42,922 bases of DNA from IMG/VR virus record IMGVR_UViG_3300035703_000163, positions 1 through 42,922 of that record, one strand, 5' to 3'. Source of the stretch: a virus. Below the pieces are notes generated by a model that was not told where the DNA came from, did not search any database, and saw nothing but the letters and a program-made list of their open reading frames with translations. Each line of letters starts with the position of its first letter. The first letter of the stretch is position 1. Below are positions 1 to 7,555 of the stretch, piece after piece. The position numbers were made by a program, and so were the translations under genes.

Positions 1-332
1 GGTAATGGCACAGGTAGCGCATCAGGTAATGGTGGTGCAGGCGTAAGCAATTCTATAACTGGTTCTGCTGTAACTTATGCAGCAGGTGGAGCAGGTGTAA
101 GAGGTTTCTATAATAATACAAACGGAACACAAGCATCTGGTTGGTCTCGCTCTGCTAATTTAGGTATGGGAGCAAGCGCAGTTGGTGGTTCTGTGAATGC
201 AGATGCTAATGGAGGTTCTGGTGTAGTAATTCTTCGTGCATTACAAGCAGCAGCCTCAACAACAGGTTCTCCTACATACACAACATCTGGAAGTTACCAT
301 ATTTATAAGTTTACAGGAAATGGAACTATAAC
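1..332. repeat. Left copy of inexact 332-bp terminal repeat
   Basis: Bases 1-332 align without gaps to 42591-42922 with five differences (27, 36, 151, 181, 205). This is best explained as the overlap of a circular or circularly permuted genome, where the two ends were assembled from slightly different population variants. A true physical direct terminal repeat should be identical. Confidence 0.9.
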
Positions 333-339
333 ATACTAA
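1..339 (+). CDS. Glycine-rich tail adhesin, C-terminal part (continues from window end)
   Basis: Open reading frame with no start in the window, ending at TAA 337-339. It encodes a Gly/Ser/Ala-rich stretch and then a C-terminal segment with VVILRAL and a terminal HIYKFTGNGTIT-like beta strand. The frame matches the open gene at 41790-42922, and the first 332 bases are an almost exact copy of the last 332, so on a circular map the two pieces form one protein of about 379 residues: an N-terminal fibronectin type III-like domain, a Gly-rich middle and this tip. Glycine-rich fibre proteins of tailed phages usually act as receptor-binding tips; that role is inferred here. The stop overlaps the next start (TAATG). 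Confidence 0.8.
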   Translation, partial: GNGTGSASGNGGAGVSNSITGSAVTYAAGGAGVRGFYNNTNGTQASGWSRSANLGMGASAVGGSVNADANGGSGVVILRALQAAASTTGSPTYTTSGSYHIYKFTGNGTITY

Positions 340-659
340 TGGCACACTTTGCAAAATTGGATGAGAACAACATAGTCCTTGAAGTTAATGTTGTAAACAA
401 CAATGCACTTGATGCGTCTAATGAAGAGGCATCTGGTATTGCTTTCTTAACCGAGTGGTCTGGTGGCTACTCTAATTGGAAGCAAACTTCCTACAATGGA
501 ACATTTAGAAAAAACTATTGTGGACCTGGTTATACATACGATGCAGTTCGTGATGCGTTTATTCCACCTAAGTGTCACGATGAAGCAACTCTTAATGAAG
601 ATACCTGCCTTTGGGATTGCTCAGATGCAGTACATACCCTGGAGGTAACTAATGACTAA
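339..659 (+). CDS. Conserved tail-fibre-associated small protein
   Basis: 106 residues, starting MAHFAKLDENNIV, with WKQTSYNGTFRKNY in the middle, GYTYDAVRDAFIPPK after it and LNEDTCLWDC near the end. I recognise this layout from small proteins encoded beside tail-fibre genes of cyanophages and other aquatic phages; their function is unknown. It starts on the ATG overlapping the adhesin stop (TAATG), so it is probably translationally coupled. Being inside the fibre cassette suggests a virion or fibre-assembly role (inference). Confidence 0.75.
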   Translation: MAHFAKLDENNIVLEVNVVNNNALDASNEEASGIAFLTEWSGGYSNWKQTSYNGTFRKNYCGPGYTYDAVRDAFIPPKCHDEATLNEDTCLWDCSDAVHTLEVTND

Positions 660-786
660 AGCACGTGACCTAGCCAATCTAGGCTCAACAGCCACAACAC
701 TGGCTACAGACTCAGAAGTATCCGCAGCAGTGGCTGCTATCGATTTAACTCCACTCGTCATTGAAGACGTAATGGATTCAAAGTAA
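652..786 (+). CDS. Small tail-fibre-associated protein (44 aa)
   Basis: 44 residues: MTKARDLANLGSTATTLATD, then an Ala/Val-rich part and a VIEDVMDSK end. A clear GGAGG lies 8 bases before the ATG, and the frame overlaps the previous gene by 8 bases. The ARDLANLGS start is typical of fibre or fibre-attachment proteins in phages of aquatic bacteria. Function unknown; the fibre-cassette position is the only other clue. Confidence 0.65.
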   Translation: MTKARDLANLGSTATTLATDSEVSAAVAAIDLTPLVIEDVMDSK

Positions 787-806
787 AGAATAGGAAGTAG
801 TAACTA

Positions 807-1109
807 ATGGCTACAACATCTAAAGTACTGGCTCGAACATCAGCCTCTACATCTAACGCAACACTCTACACAACACCGTCTGCTACAACTACAATTGTAA
901 CTAACATTGTAGTTGCAAATACAGCAGCGTCTTCTGCTACATTTGACCTATCTCTTGATGGTGTTCAGATTTTTAACGATGCAGCCATTGCTGCTAATAC
1001 CAGCGTATTTTTTGATTTAAAGCAAGCACTTGCTGCAGCAGACCTTATTGAAGGCTCTGCCTCGGCAACATCTGTAAACTTTCACATTAGCGGAGTGGAG
1101 ATTTCTTAA
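807..1109 (+). CDS. Small beta-rich tail protein, paralogue of 40985-41314
   Basis: 100 residues, rich in Ala, Thr and Ser, with alternating hydrophobic residues suggesting an all-beta fold. It resembles the 109-residue product at 40985-41314: both begin M-x-T-T-x-KVL, share ATTLYT/ATLYTTPSAT, and end in G-x-EIS. The two paralogues each precede an adhesin gene, directly here and one gene away in the other copy, so the unit looks duplicated. Likely a minor virion component at the tail or fibre base (inference). The stop overlaps the next ATG. Confidence 0.75.
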   Translation: MATTSKVLARTSASTSNATLYTTPSATTTIVTNIVVANTAASSATFDLSLDGVQIFNDAAIAANTSVFFDLKQALAAADLIEGSASATSVNFHISGVEIS

Positions 1110-2089
1110 TGGCTATTAGCGTATTTCCAGCCCCAGTAACATCTTCTATTAATGCTAATGCTATTACAGCAGTATCTGCAAATACATTGTATACTGCACC
1201 TCTTTCTCTTTCTCCCGCTATTTACACAGTTACTTGTACATCATCAACTATTGGAACTGTTGAGTTTTATTCAGGAGCAGGAACTTTAATTACTACTGCT
1301 GTTACTGTTTCTGGAACTGTAACAATAAACCTAGGTTCAGCAGCAGATAGAGTTAGAGTATGGACAAACACTGGCTCAAATATTGTTGTTACTATTACAC
1401 AAGTTGCTGCTGCTCTTACGAATAATTTTAGTGGAACTCTTGATACTGTTACAACAACGTCAACCTATACAGGAACCTCAACTTCTGGTTTTGGATATGC
1501 TGTTCTTGTAGGCGGTGGTGGAGGTGGTGGAAGTTGTACTAACGGAGACCCTTCTTTTGGTTCAGGTGGTGGAAGCGGTGGAATAGCAGAAAAACTTGTT
1601 GCACTTACAGGTTCAATGGCAGTAGTCATCGGCGCTTTAGGCGCTGGTGGAACTGCTGGTGGAGGCAGTGGTGGTACAGGAGGAACTTCAACGTTTGCTG
1701 GAATGACAGCAAATGGTGGTTCAGGTGGTACAACTGGTGGCAACCCTTCTGGTGGTGCTGGAGGAACAGCATCAGGTGGAACATATAACACTACAGGTGC
1801 TACTGGAGGACCTGGTAACTCAGGCACTGTGGGGTCATCAGTAACTCCAACCTACAGATTTGTAAATTCAGGAGGAAGCACTGGCAGTGGTGGTGGTGGC
1901 AGAGATGGCATTTCAAACCCTGGTGGTGGAAGCGGTATAGGAACAGGTGGCAGTGGTGGAAACCGCGCTCCAGGCGGTAATGCAACTGGATATGGCGCAG
2001 GTGGCGGTGGAGCGAATAACTCTGCAGGAAGCACAGCAAGAGCGGGTGGCAATGGTTCACAAGGCGTTCTTTACGTACTTCGCTTCTAA
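1109..2089 (+). CDS. Glycine-rich tail adhesin (second copy type)
   Basis: 326 residues. Residues 1-110 are beta-rich (SANTLYTAP, TVEFYSGAG, VRVWTNTGSN). From about residue 125 comes a long Gly-rich domain with runs such as GGGGGGG and repeated GGSGG/GGTGG units, ending in GVLYVLRF. Gly-rich blocks ending in a short hydrophobic strand occur in receptor-binding tips of phage fibres. Its N-terminal part lacks the fibronectin-like domain of the 41790 adhesin, so the two tips differ in their attachment end. It overlaps the upstream paralogue stop by one base. Long ORFs on the opposite strand here only reflect GGN/CCN codons. Confidence 0.8.
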   Translation: MAISVFPAPVTSSINANAITAVSANTLYTAPLSLSPAIYTVTCTSSTIGTVEFYSGAGTLITTAVTVSGTVTINLGSAADRVRVWTNTGSNIVVTITQVAAALTNNFSGTLDTVTTTSTYTGTSTSGFGYAVLVGGGGGGGSCTNGDPSFGSGGGSGGIAEKLVALTGSMAVVIGALGAGGTAGGGSGGTGGTSTFAGMTANGGSGGTTGGNPSGGAGGTASGGTYNTTGATGGPGNSGTVGSSVTPTYRFVNSGGSTGSGGGGRDGISNPGGGSGIGTGGSGGNRAPGGNATGYGAGGGGANNSAGSTARAGGNGSQGVLYVLRF

Positions 2090-2150
2090 TTAACTTATCC
2101 CTGGGCACGGATTCAAACTGCTCAACTAATTTTTCTATCTAAGGAGTAAC

Positions 2151-4130
2151 GTGGCATCACCAGATATTACGGACAATATACCGTTAAACATAGGTAATCC
2201 AGGAACTTCTGGCTTTTGGACAAACAACGCCGAAGACTTTGACGTTGCCATTGGTGGGCTTCCATTCTTCCTTGCCCCAACAGACCAGACTCCTTACCAA
2301 AGAGAGACTGCTCCGTATCGTAAAGACCAGTTCGACAATGGCTCTGAGCCTGGTGAGCAGTCCCTGACTGGTTGGTGGATTCGTTCACAGTCATCTTTCC
2401 ATGTTGGTGACGGCATCAAGTTCTATGACCCATCTGCAGGAGAGGCTAGCAAGTTCCGTTTTGCTGACTCACAAGGTGTCAATGTCTGGACTAAGGGAGA
2501 GGTCACTCTTCTTAAGGATGTAGTAAGTACACACGAAATTACAGGCGAGGTTACAGGTACAGACCACCAGCATGCTAACCAGCATGTACGTCCTATTCAA
2601 TGGAGTGGCACTAATGGCGTTTTACTACATGACCAGTATGACGTAGATAAAATTGCTGCTGATGGAACAGTCACACACTTTATTGACTACAACTCTGGCA
2701 CTGCTGAAGCAGTTTACGCTATCTGTGATGACGGCGTTTACGCTTACTGGATAACTAACGCTAACATCAGCGGTACTCCAAGACTTCATATGTACAAAAA
2801 GTTGTTAACTGATAATACAACAACTATCCCTTCTCCTATGTTTACTGCAAATAGTATTACTATTACCCACGCATCCATGGAGTTCGTTAAGGACCGCATT
2901 ATTGCTTGCGTCAACAACGCAGTTTATGAAATCTCACCTACTGCTACAGCGCTTCCTACTGCGGTTTATACCAACCCTAACACTAATTATCATTATACAA
3001 GCGTTGCTGCCTCTGGTCCTGCTATTTACACTGCTGGTCACTCAGGTATCTACTCAACTATTCAGAAGTACACACTAACCTCTGGTGGCGCTATGCCAAC
3101 ACTGTCTCAGGCTTCTGTTGCTGCAGAGTTTCCTCCTGGAGAGATAGTCGAGAAGTTGTACTACTACCTAGGCTACATGGCTATTGGAACAAGCAAGGGT
3201 GTACGTATTGCCGTGGTCAATGACCAAGACGGCTCAATTGGCTATGGTCCACTTATCGTGGAGACCACACAGCCATGCTATGACTTTGCTGGACGCGACA
3301 GATTTATCTGGGCTGCTACAGGCATTGGTGCACTCGATGGTGGTCTTGTCCGCATTGACCTTGGTCAGAACGTTGAGAACGAACCACTACGCTTTGCATA
3401 CGCTAATGACCTGCAAGTAACTCAAACTACTGAGCATTACACAACTGGCGTAGCCTTCCTAGGTACAACTAATAGACTTGCTTTCTGCACCGCTAGAGAT
3501 ATAACTGACGGCGCTATTTACCTTGAGTCAGCCACAGTATTGCGCCCTTCTGGATATGTCACTACTGGTGCTATCCGCTATGGAACCCTAGAGCCTAAGA
3601 ACTTCAAGTTTATTCGTGCACGTGGTGATTACACCCATGGTGCTATGGACCTTTTTGCAATTGACGCATCTAATAACGCTTATACAATCATCACATATAA
3701 TGCTGCTGTAGGCACTCCAGAGGCTGCTACAACCAACCCTGAAGGTCCACAAGAGTACCTGTCATACAAGTTTACGCTCTCACGTAGCGCAAGCGATACC
3801 AGTCGCGGTCCCGTGTTCAAGGGATATCAAACAAAGGCTCTACCTGCCACTGAACGCCAGAGACTGATTCAATTTCCAGTTTGGTGCTTCGACGTAGAAA
3901 CCGACAGATACAATGTGAAGACTGGCTATGAAGGCCGTGCGTGGGAGCGTATTCAAACTCTAGAACAAATTGAACGACTTGGCGATATTGTTAACGTCCA
4001 AGATTTTACAACTGGTGAGCGCGTACAAGCAGTTATTGAACGTGTGAACTTCTCACGCAAGACTCCACCTTCTGGTAACTTCTCAGGATTCGGCGGTCTG
4101 CTTTCTATCACAGTTAGGACTGTCTTATAA
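2151..4130 (+). CDS. Large minor tail protein
   Basis: 659 residues from GTG 2151, preceded by AAGGAG (start well supported). The N-terminal 120 residues include GWWIRSQSSFHVGDGIKFYD and FRFADSQGVNVWTKGEV. The body is beta-rich with repeated units (VYAICDDGVYAYWITN, IYTAGHSGIYS, RFIWAATGIGALDGGLVRIDL) resembling a beta-propeller. The C-terminal end contains WCFDVETDRY and GERVQAVIERV. Similar proteins in actinobacterial phages are annotated as minor tail proteins. In a short-tailed particle it could be the nozzle or hub (inference). No stop-codon interruption or shift was seen. Confidence 0.75.
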   Translation: MASPDITDNIPLNIGNPGTSGFWTNNAEDFDVAIGGLPFFLAPTDQTPYQRETAPYRKDQFDNGSEPGEQSLTGWWIRSQSSFHVGDGIKFYDPSAGEASKFRFADSQGVNVWTKGEVTLLKDVVSTHEITGEVTGTDHQHANQHVRPIQWSGTNGVLLHDQYDVDKIAADGTVTHFIDYNSGTAEAVYAICDDGVYAYWITNANISGTPRLHMYKKLLTDNTTTIPSPMFTANSITITHASMEFVKDRIIACVNNAVYEISPTATALPTAVYTNPNTNYHYTSVAASGPAIYTAGHSGIYSTIQKYTLTSGGAMPTLSQASVAAEFPPGEIVEKLYYYLGYMAIGTSKGVRIAVVNDQDGSIGYGPLIVETTQPCYDFAGRDRFIWAATGIGALDGGLVRIDLGQNVENEPLRFAYANDLQVTQTTEHYTTGVAFLGTTNRLAFCTARDITDGAIYLESATVLRPSGYVTTGAIRYGTLEPKNFKFIRARGDYTHGAMDLFAIDASNNAYTIITYNAAVGTPEAATTNPEGPQEYLSYKFTLSRSASDTSRGPVFKGYQTKALPATERQRLIQFPVWCFDVETDRYNVKTGYEGRAWERIQTLEQIERLGDIVNVQDFTTGERVQAVIERVNFSRKTPPSGNFSGFGGLLSITVRTVL

Positions 4131-4333
4131 TGAGCGCGATGGATTGGGCTGCATTTGCTGTAGCCATTATGACACTGCTTGGCGGTTTTACCGCAGCAGT
4201 ACGTTGGTTAGTTAAGCACTATCTGGCTGAATTAAAGCCAAACGGGGGCGGTTCCGTGAAAGACCAAGTAAACCGATTGGAATCCCGAGTTGACCAAATC
4301 TATCTCCTACTCTGTGAGAAAGACAAGCAGTAA
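4130..4333 (+). CDS. Small membrane protein with C-terminal coiled coil, holin-like
   Basis: 67 residues. One membrane segment at about residues 6-28 (WAAFAVAIMTLLGGFTAAV), then RWLVKHYLAELKPNGGGS and a heptad-like helix (VNRLESRVDQIYLLL). The arrangement of one transmembrane helix, KPNGG and a short coiled coil is common in actinobacterial phage lysis regions. Its ATG overlaps the TAA of the tail protein, and the lysis genes follow, so a holin or holin partner is plausible but unproven. Confidence 0.65.
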   Translation: MSAMDWAAFAVAIMTLLGGFTAAVRWLVKHYLAELKPNGGGSVKDQVNRLESRVDQIYLLLCEKDKQ

Positions 4334-5696
4334 ACTAGCAGTAATCTTTTTAGTATTCGGAACATCGTTCTTCTGGAGCCCTAGCGCACAAGCAGCCCTA
4401 ACGGGACCTGCAACAATTACCTGTGCTAACTCCGAAGGAACCCAGCAAACCTTTAATGTGCAGTGGGATAACAGCAACCTTTACTTTGATGGTAAGGGTG
4501 ATATTGCTGCTTTCTTCTGTACTGGTGGTCACTCTGGTAATGGATACATAACATTCGTATCTACATCAGTGACCGATATGTCGCTCAGATTTTATAACGG
4601 AGTGAGTCCAACTCCCGCTCCTGAGCCGTCACCTTCTCCTCAAGTTTCAGAATCTGCATCTCCTGAGCCACAACCGTCTCCGAGTGATGGTGCAACTGCG
4701 ACAGCAGAGCCTTCTCCGTCTCCGTCACCTGAGCCAAGTCCGACTGTAAGCGATTCAAGTACCGCTGTTCCTGAATCCAGCACGTCGCCCAGCCCAGTAG
4801 AAACCCCAACAGTATTAGCAACTCCATCTGACACCTCCACAGTTTCAGACACTTCTACAGTAACAGATACACCAAGTGTACCACAAGAGCCTGTAGAAGC
4901 CCCTGTGAGCCCTTCTACGCCTCCTACGACGGAGCCAGAGCCTAGTCCTGCTCCAGTATCAACCCCAGAACCGCAACCCGAGCCAGCACCGCAACCAAGT
5001 CCTGCGCCTCAACCTTCGCCAGTTGCAAGTCCTGAACCAACTCCTGTGGTAGTTGTAGCCCCTGCTCCAGCCCCCGAGATAATTCCTGCTCCAAGTCCAG
5101 AGCCAGTCGCTCCGCCAGAGCCAGTTGCTGAGCCAGCGCCCGAGCCCGTACAGGAACCAGCACCTGAGCCTGCGCCTGAACCTCCCGTACCTGTCGAGGA
5201 ACCCCCTGCCCCAGCGGAAGAGCCTCCTGCACCAGCGGAGGAACCAGTCGTAGATGACGTTCCATTAGAGCCACTTCCTGAGGAAGAGCCACCAGCGGAA
5301 ACGCCAGTAGAGCCTGTGGAATCTGTGCCTGATATTCAACCTGCACCTCCCGTAGTAGAGCCAGAGTATACATCAGAAGTTGTAGTTCTATCTGCTAATA
5401 CAGATTTACAATCATTAGCACCAGAGACTCCAGTACAACTGGAGAATGGTGTTGTAGTTACAGCAGAAGTTGCCATAGCGGTTGAGTTGTTACAAGACCC
5501 AGGTGAACTTCTAGCAACAGTCCTGACAGACCCTATGGCAGCACTTGCTGCTCTAAGTAATGTCGGTGCAGACCTCCCACCCGAAGTGCGTGAGCAAGCA
5601 GAAGACGTAATCGTCGCAGCAGTTATTGCTGGAAACATAGCCACCCAAGCGGCTGCTTCTGCCGCCGCTGCCGCATCCTATAGGAGAAACCCTTGA
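4314..5696 (+). CDS. Secreted Pro/Glu/Ser-rich protein
   Basis: About 460 residues. Start taken at GTG 4314 because it gives a canonical signal peptide (RKTSSK, hydrophobic core, cleavage after AQA near residue 27); a TTG at 4290 in the same frame is an alternative. The mature N-terminal part (to about residue 100) is beta-rich with two cysteines that could form a disulfide. Residues about 100-350 are a low-complexity linker of PSP, PEP and PAPEEP units. The C-terminal 100 residues are more ordered (VVTAEVAIAVELLQDPGELL, then Ala-rich helices, ending YRRNP). The design is that of an exported protein spanning the cell wall. It sits among lysis genes; role unknown. Confidence 0.75.
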   Translation: MRKTSSKLAVIFLVFGTSFFWSPSAQAALTGPATITCANSEGTQQTFNVQWDNSNLYFDGKGDIAAFFCTGGHSGNGYITFVSTSVTDMSLRFYNGVSPTPAPEPSPSPQVSESASPEPQPSPSDGATATAEPSPSPSPEPSPTVSDSSTAVPESSTSPSPVETPTVLATPSDTSTVSDTSTVTDTPSVPQEPVEAPVSPSTPPTTEPEPSPAPVSTPEPQPEPAPQPSPAPQPSPVASPEPTPVVVVAPAPAPEIIPAPSPEPVAPPEPVAEPAPEPVQEPAPEPAPEPPVPVEEPPAPAEEPPAPAEEPVVDDVPLEPLPEEEPPAETPVEPVESVPDIQPAPPVVEPEYTSEVVVLSANTDLQSLAPETPVQLENGVVVTAEVAIAVELLQDPGELLATVLTDPMAALAALSNVGADLPPEVREQAEDVIVAAVIAGNIATQAAASAAAAASYRRNP

Positions 5697-5857
5697 TTAA
5701 AAAGTTTTTTAACGCAATTCTAGACCAGACCTATACCCTTCTTGGAATGTTCGTAGCCTGGGTAGTACTGGAAGGTAGCGCACGAACAATCGTTACCTAC
5801 GCAATTGGTATTGCAATCGCAATCGACGCAACACGACAGACACTCAAGAAGGACTAA
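5693..5857 (+). CDS. Small membrane protein, holin candidate
   Basis: 54 residues from TTG 5693, with GGAG seven bases upstream and overlapping the preceding stop. Two hydrophobic segments (YTLLGMFVAWVVLEG and TIVTYAIGIAIAI) are separated by a short charged turn; the tail is basic (RQTLKKD). Size, hydrophobicity and place two genes before the endolysin fit a holin, although three other small membrane proteins nearby compete for that role. Confidence 0.65.
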   Translation: MIKKFFNAILDQTYTLLGMFVAWVVLEGSARTIVTYAIGIAIAIDATRQTLKKD

Positions 5858-5858
5858 A

Positions 5859-6101
5859 ATGGATACATTTAAGAACGTAATGATGAGAATCTTTGCTGTA
5901 ATCGCAGCAGAGTCTCTCGGTGTAATTGGTGCAGGTTCCTTGGTAGGTATCGAAGTATGGCAGGCAGCAACTCTCGCAGGTGCACTAGGTGCAGCACGAG
6001 TCCTTGAAGCCCTAGCCCGCTTCTATCTAGCAGACGGAAGCCTGACATCAGAAGAAATCAACGCAGCCTTTGCTAAGGTTGACAAGAAAGCGAGTGCATA
6101 A
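5859..6101 (+). CDS. Small membrane protein, holin candidate
   Basis: 80 residues from ATG 5859, one base after the previous stop; the frame is open further upstream but that part overlaps the preceding gene. It has two hydrophobic segments (IFAVIAAESLGVIGAGSLVGI and AATLAGALGAARVLEAL) and a charged C-terminal tail (DKKASA). Its TAA overlaps the ATG of the CHAP endolysin, so the two are co-translated. Holin is the most likely role by position. Confidence 0.65.
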   Translation: MDTFKNVMMRIFAVIAAESLGVIGAGSLVGIEVWQAATLAGALGAARVLEALARFYLADGSLTSEEINAAFAKVDKKASA

Positions 6102-6610
6102 TGGGACAGCGTAACGACTTTATCAAGGTAGCCCGTGCAGAAGTAGGGGTTATCGAAGGTCCAAAGGATAACGAAACCAAGTATGGAGCCTTTACAAAGG
6201 CGAACTTCCTGCCTTGGTGTGGGTCATTCGTAAACTGGTGTGCCAACGAGGTAGGACTCAAGATTCCTAACGTAGTCAGCACACTTGCAGGAGCACAGGC
6301 ATTTATCAAGAAGGGTCAATGGGAAAAAGTAGATGAAGCGACTCCGCTACCTGGGGATATTGTTTTCTTTGATTTCCCTAATGACGGCATTGACCGCATC
6401 TCACATGTTGGTATCGTGGTACGAGACAACGGAGACGGAACTATAATCTGTATTGAAGGCAACACCAGCCCAGATAAGAAGGGCGACCAGCGCAACGGAG
6501 GCGAAGTCTGCCAGAAGAAGCGCGCCTACAAGAAGAAGAACGGCGCTACTTTAAAGAAGTCCCTGCCAGTTTTTGTGGTAGGATTCGGCAAGCCTGTATT
6601 TAAGTCTTAA
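6101..6610 (+). CDS. CHAP-domain endolysin
   Basis: 169 residues, single-domain cysteine peptidase/amidase of the CHAP family. The catalytic Cys is C40 in PWCGSFVNWC and the His is H102 in ISHVGIV; E119-G-N121 supplies the third polar position. GDIVFFDF (85-92) is the usual strand before the His. There is no signal peptide, so export depends on a holin. No separate cell-wall-binding domain; the Lys-rich C-terminal 40 residues may bind the envelope. It would cleave peptidoglycan cross-bridges or amide bonds at lysis. It follows the holin candidate with a one-base overlap. Confidence 0.9.
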   Translation: MGQRNDFIKVARAEVGVIEGPKDNETKYGAFTKANFLPWCGSFVNWCANEVGLKIPNVVSTLAGAQAFIKKGQWEKVDEATPLPGDIVFFDFPNDGIDRISHVGIVVRDNGDGTIICIEGNTSPDKKGDQRNGGEVCQKKRAYKKKNGATLKKSLPVFVVGFGKPVFKS

Positions 6611-6644
6611 GTAAAGGCTAAGAAACCTTAAGTAAAGGAGAACC

Positions 6645-6833
6645 ATGGATATCAAGACTCTTAAGCAAGTTGCTCTCACCTATGCTCGTGCAGCAGGTGC
6701 AGCAGTAGTGGCTCTATACATGGCAGGAGAAACAGAACCTAAGGTGTTGGCTTATGCCTTCATCGCTGGCTTTGTAGGACCTGCTGCTAAGTACATTGAC
6801 AAGTCAGCAAAGGAATTTGGCTTAAAGAAGTAG
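6645..6833 (+). CDS. Small membrane protein at end of late operon
   Basis: 62 residues, preceded by AAGGAG at good spacing. One or two hydrophobic stretches (AAGAAVVALYMAG and VLAYAFIAGFVGPAA) and a basic end (KSAKEFGLKK). It is the last gene before a strong terminator. It may be a holin, antiholin or other lysis accessory; the sequence does not decide which. Confidence 0.65.
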   Translation: MDIKTLKQVALTYARAAGAAVVALYMAGETEPKVLAYAFIAGFVGPAAKYIDKSAKEFGLKK

Positions 6834-6847
6834 GCTCTGCCTACCAG

Positions 6848-6890
6848 AAACCCCCTGTTTTAGTAGAAATACTAAGATGGGGGGTTTTTT
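6848..6890 (+). terminator. Rho-independent terminator of the late operon
   Basis: AAACCCCC and GGGGGTTTTTT arms with inner TAGTA-GAAA-TACTA pairing form a long stem, followed by six T residues. It lies 15 bases after the last rightward lysis gene and just past the end of the leftward zinc-ribbon pair, so it ends the late transcript and may also serve the converging one. Confidence 0.9.
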
Positions 6891-6894
6891 CTGT

Positions 6895-7071
6895 TTATCC
6901 GCCTGTTGAGTAGAATCCACCAGCGTTGAACTTGACTGGTGGTGCGGTGTAGACACGCCGTAGTGGAGCCTCACAGATAGGGCAGTCATACTCGCCCTCT
7001 GGTTCTGTCATTGACCTAGTGATGGTTACTATATGACCATCGCCAGGACATTCGTATTCATATGTAGCCAT
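6895..7071 (-). CDS. FmdB-like zinc ribbon protein
   Basis: 58 residues. MATYEYECPGDGH followed by CPIC (residues 30-33) and a KFNAGGFYSTGG tail is the pattern of FmdB-family single zinc ribbons: aromatic YEY start, C-x-n-H and CPxC ligands, and a GFYST end. Such proteins are frequent in actinobacteria and their phages, often in regulatory or nucleic-acid contexts; their biochemical role is unsettled. Start ATG 7071 overlaps the stop of the upstream leftward gene by one base. Confidence 0.8.
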   Translation of the reverse strand: MATYEYECPGDGHIVTITRSMTEPEGEYDCPICEAPLRRVYTAPPVKFNAGGFYSTGG

Positions 7072-7190
7072 TAGAGGTCATCCCAACAGTTCTCACAGAT
7101 TCCGTCGCCTAGTTTAAATATTGTTTCAGTAGGCACTAGGTCCCCACAGCGGTCACATACGCTCATTTCATCTTCATCATATTCAGTCAT
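7071..7190 (-). CDS. 39-aa zinc ribbon protein
   Basis: MTEYDEDEMSV, then CDRC (12-15) and CENC (32-35), ending WDDL. Two CxxC pairs 16 residues apart make a minimal treble-clef or ribbon. Acidic overall. It is coupled to the FmdB-like gene through a TAATG overlap, so the two form a tiny leftward operon starting in the divergent region 7191-7381. No strong ribosome site is visible before the ATG. Function unknown. Confidence 0.7.
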   Translation of the reverse strand: MTEYDEDEMSVCDRCGDLVPTETIFKLGDGICENCWDDL

Positions 7191-7381
7191 GCAAGAATCG
7201 TATCACAGTGTTATAGTTCTCGGGCGGGAAACCGTGGGGCGGAAACTTCAAATGAAGGATGACGGCAAGTCTGAATCCAACTCCCTGAACCACCATTAAT
7301 TTTTATGGGGGGTAGGGGGGCGTTTCTTAAAATCTGGATTCAGGCAGCGTTTTAAGAAACCCGTATGGTAGGGTCTAGAGC
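7191..7381. promoter_or_regulatory. Divergent control region between leftward zinc ribbons and replication operon
   Basis: 191 non-coding bases between genes pointing away from each other, so promoters in both directions are expected. It contains a two-block G tract (six Gs, TA, six Gs) near 7306-7319, an 11-bp perfect inverted repeat at 7322-7360, and possible -10 elements (TATGGT at 7365-7370 rightward; TATAAC on the leftward strand). Promoter positions are guesses. Confidence 0.5.
7322..7360. repeat. 11-bp perfect inverted repeat before replication operon
   Basis: GTTTCTTAAAA at 7322-7332 and its exact complement TTTTAAGAAAC at 7350-7360, separated by 17 bases. It sits 21 bases before the first replication gene and overlaps where a -35 region would lie. 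It could be an operator dyad for an early regulator or a leader hairpin. Confidence 0.7.
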
Positions 7382-7555
7382 ATGAACAAGATAATCGACT
7401 CAAACAAGCATTACTACATCCTCGATGAGCAGCACTACTGCTGTGGGGAAAGCCAATTCCGCTACTTTTGTAAGAAGTGCGATATGTTCGCTGGTTGTTA
7501 CTACTGCGAATTCAACTACGAAGAATCCCATGACTGTGATACAATCGCACCATGA
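7382..7555 (+). CDS. Small Cys-rich protein
   Basis: 57 residues with eight cysteines: CC near 20, CKKCDMFAGCYYC and a final HDC. It also has many aromatic residues (HYYILDEQHY, RYF). The CxxC and CxxxxCxxC spacing suggests one or two zinc sites. First gene of the rightward replication operon, ending ATGA with the Cas4-like gene, so they are coupled. Function unknown; a nucleic-acid-binding accessory is a reasonable guess. Confidence 0.6.
   Translation: MNKIIDSNKHYYILDEQHYCCGESQFRYFCKKCDMFAGCYYCEFNYEESHDCDTIAP

Noticed and set aside
1-332. Classical exact direct terminal repeat
   Set aside because: Five mismatches and placement inside one reading frame fit an assembly overlap of a circular or permuted genome better than a physical identical repeat.
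1465-2108. Pro-rich and His/Leu-rich minus-strand ORFs
   Set aside because: They are antisense images of the Gly-rich adhesin codons.
4585-5644. Minus-strand ORFs across the Pro-rich gene
   Set aside because: Antisense reading of CCN/GAR repeats; the plus frame has a signal peptide and ordered ends.
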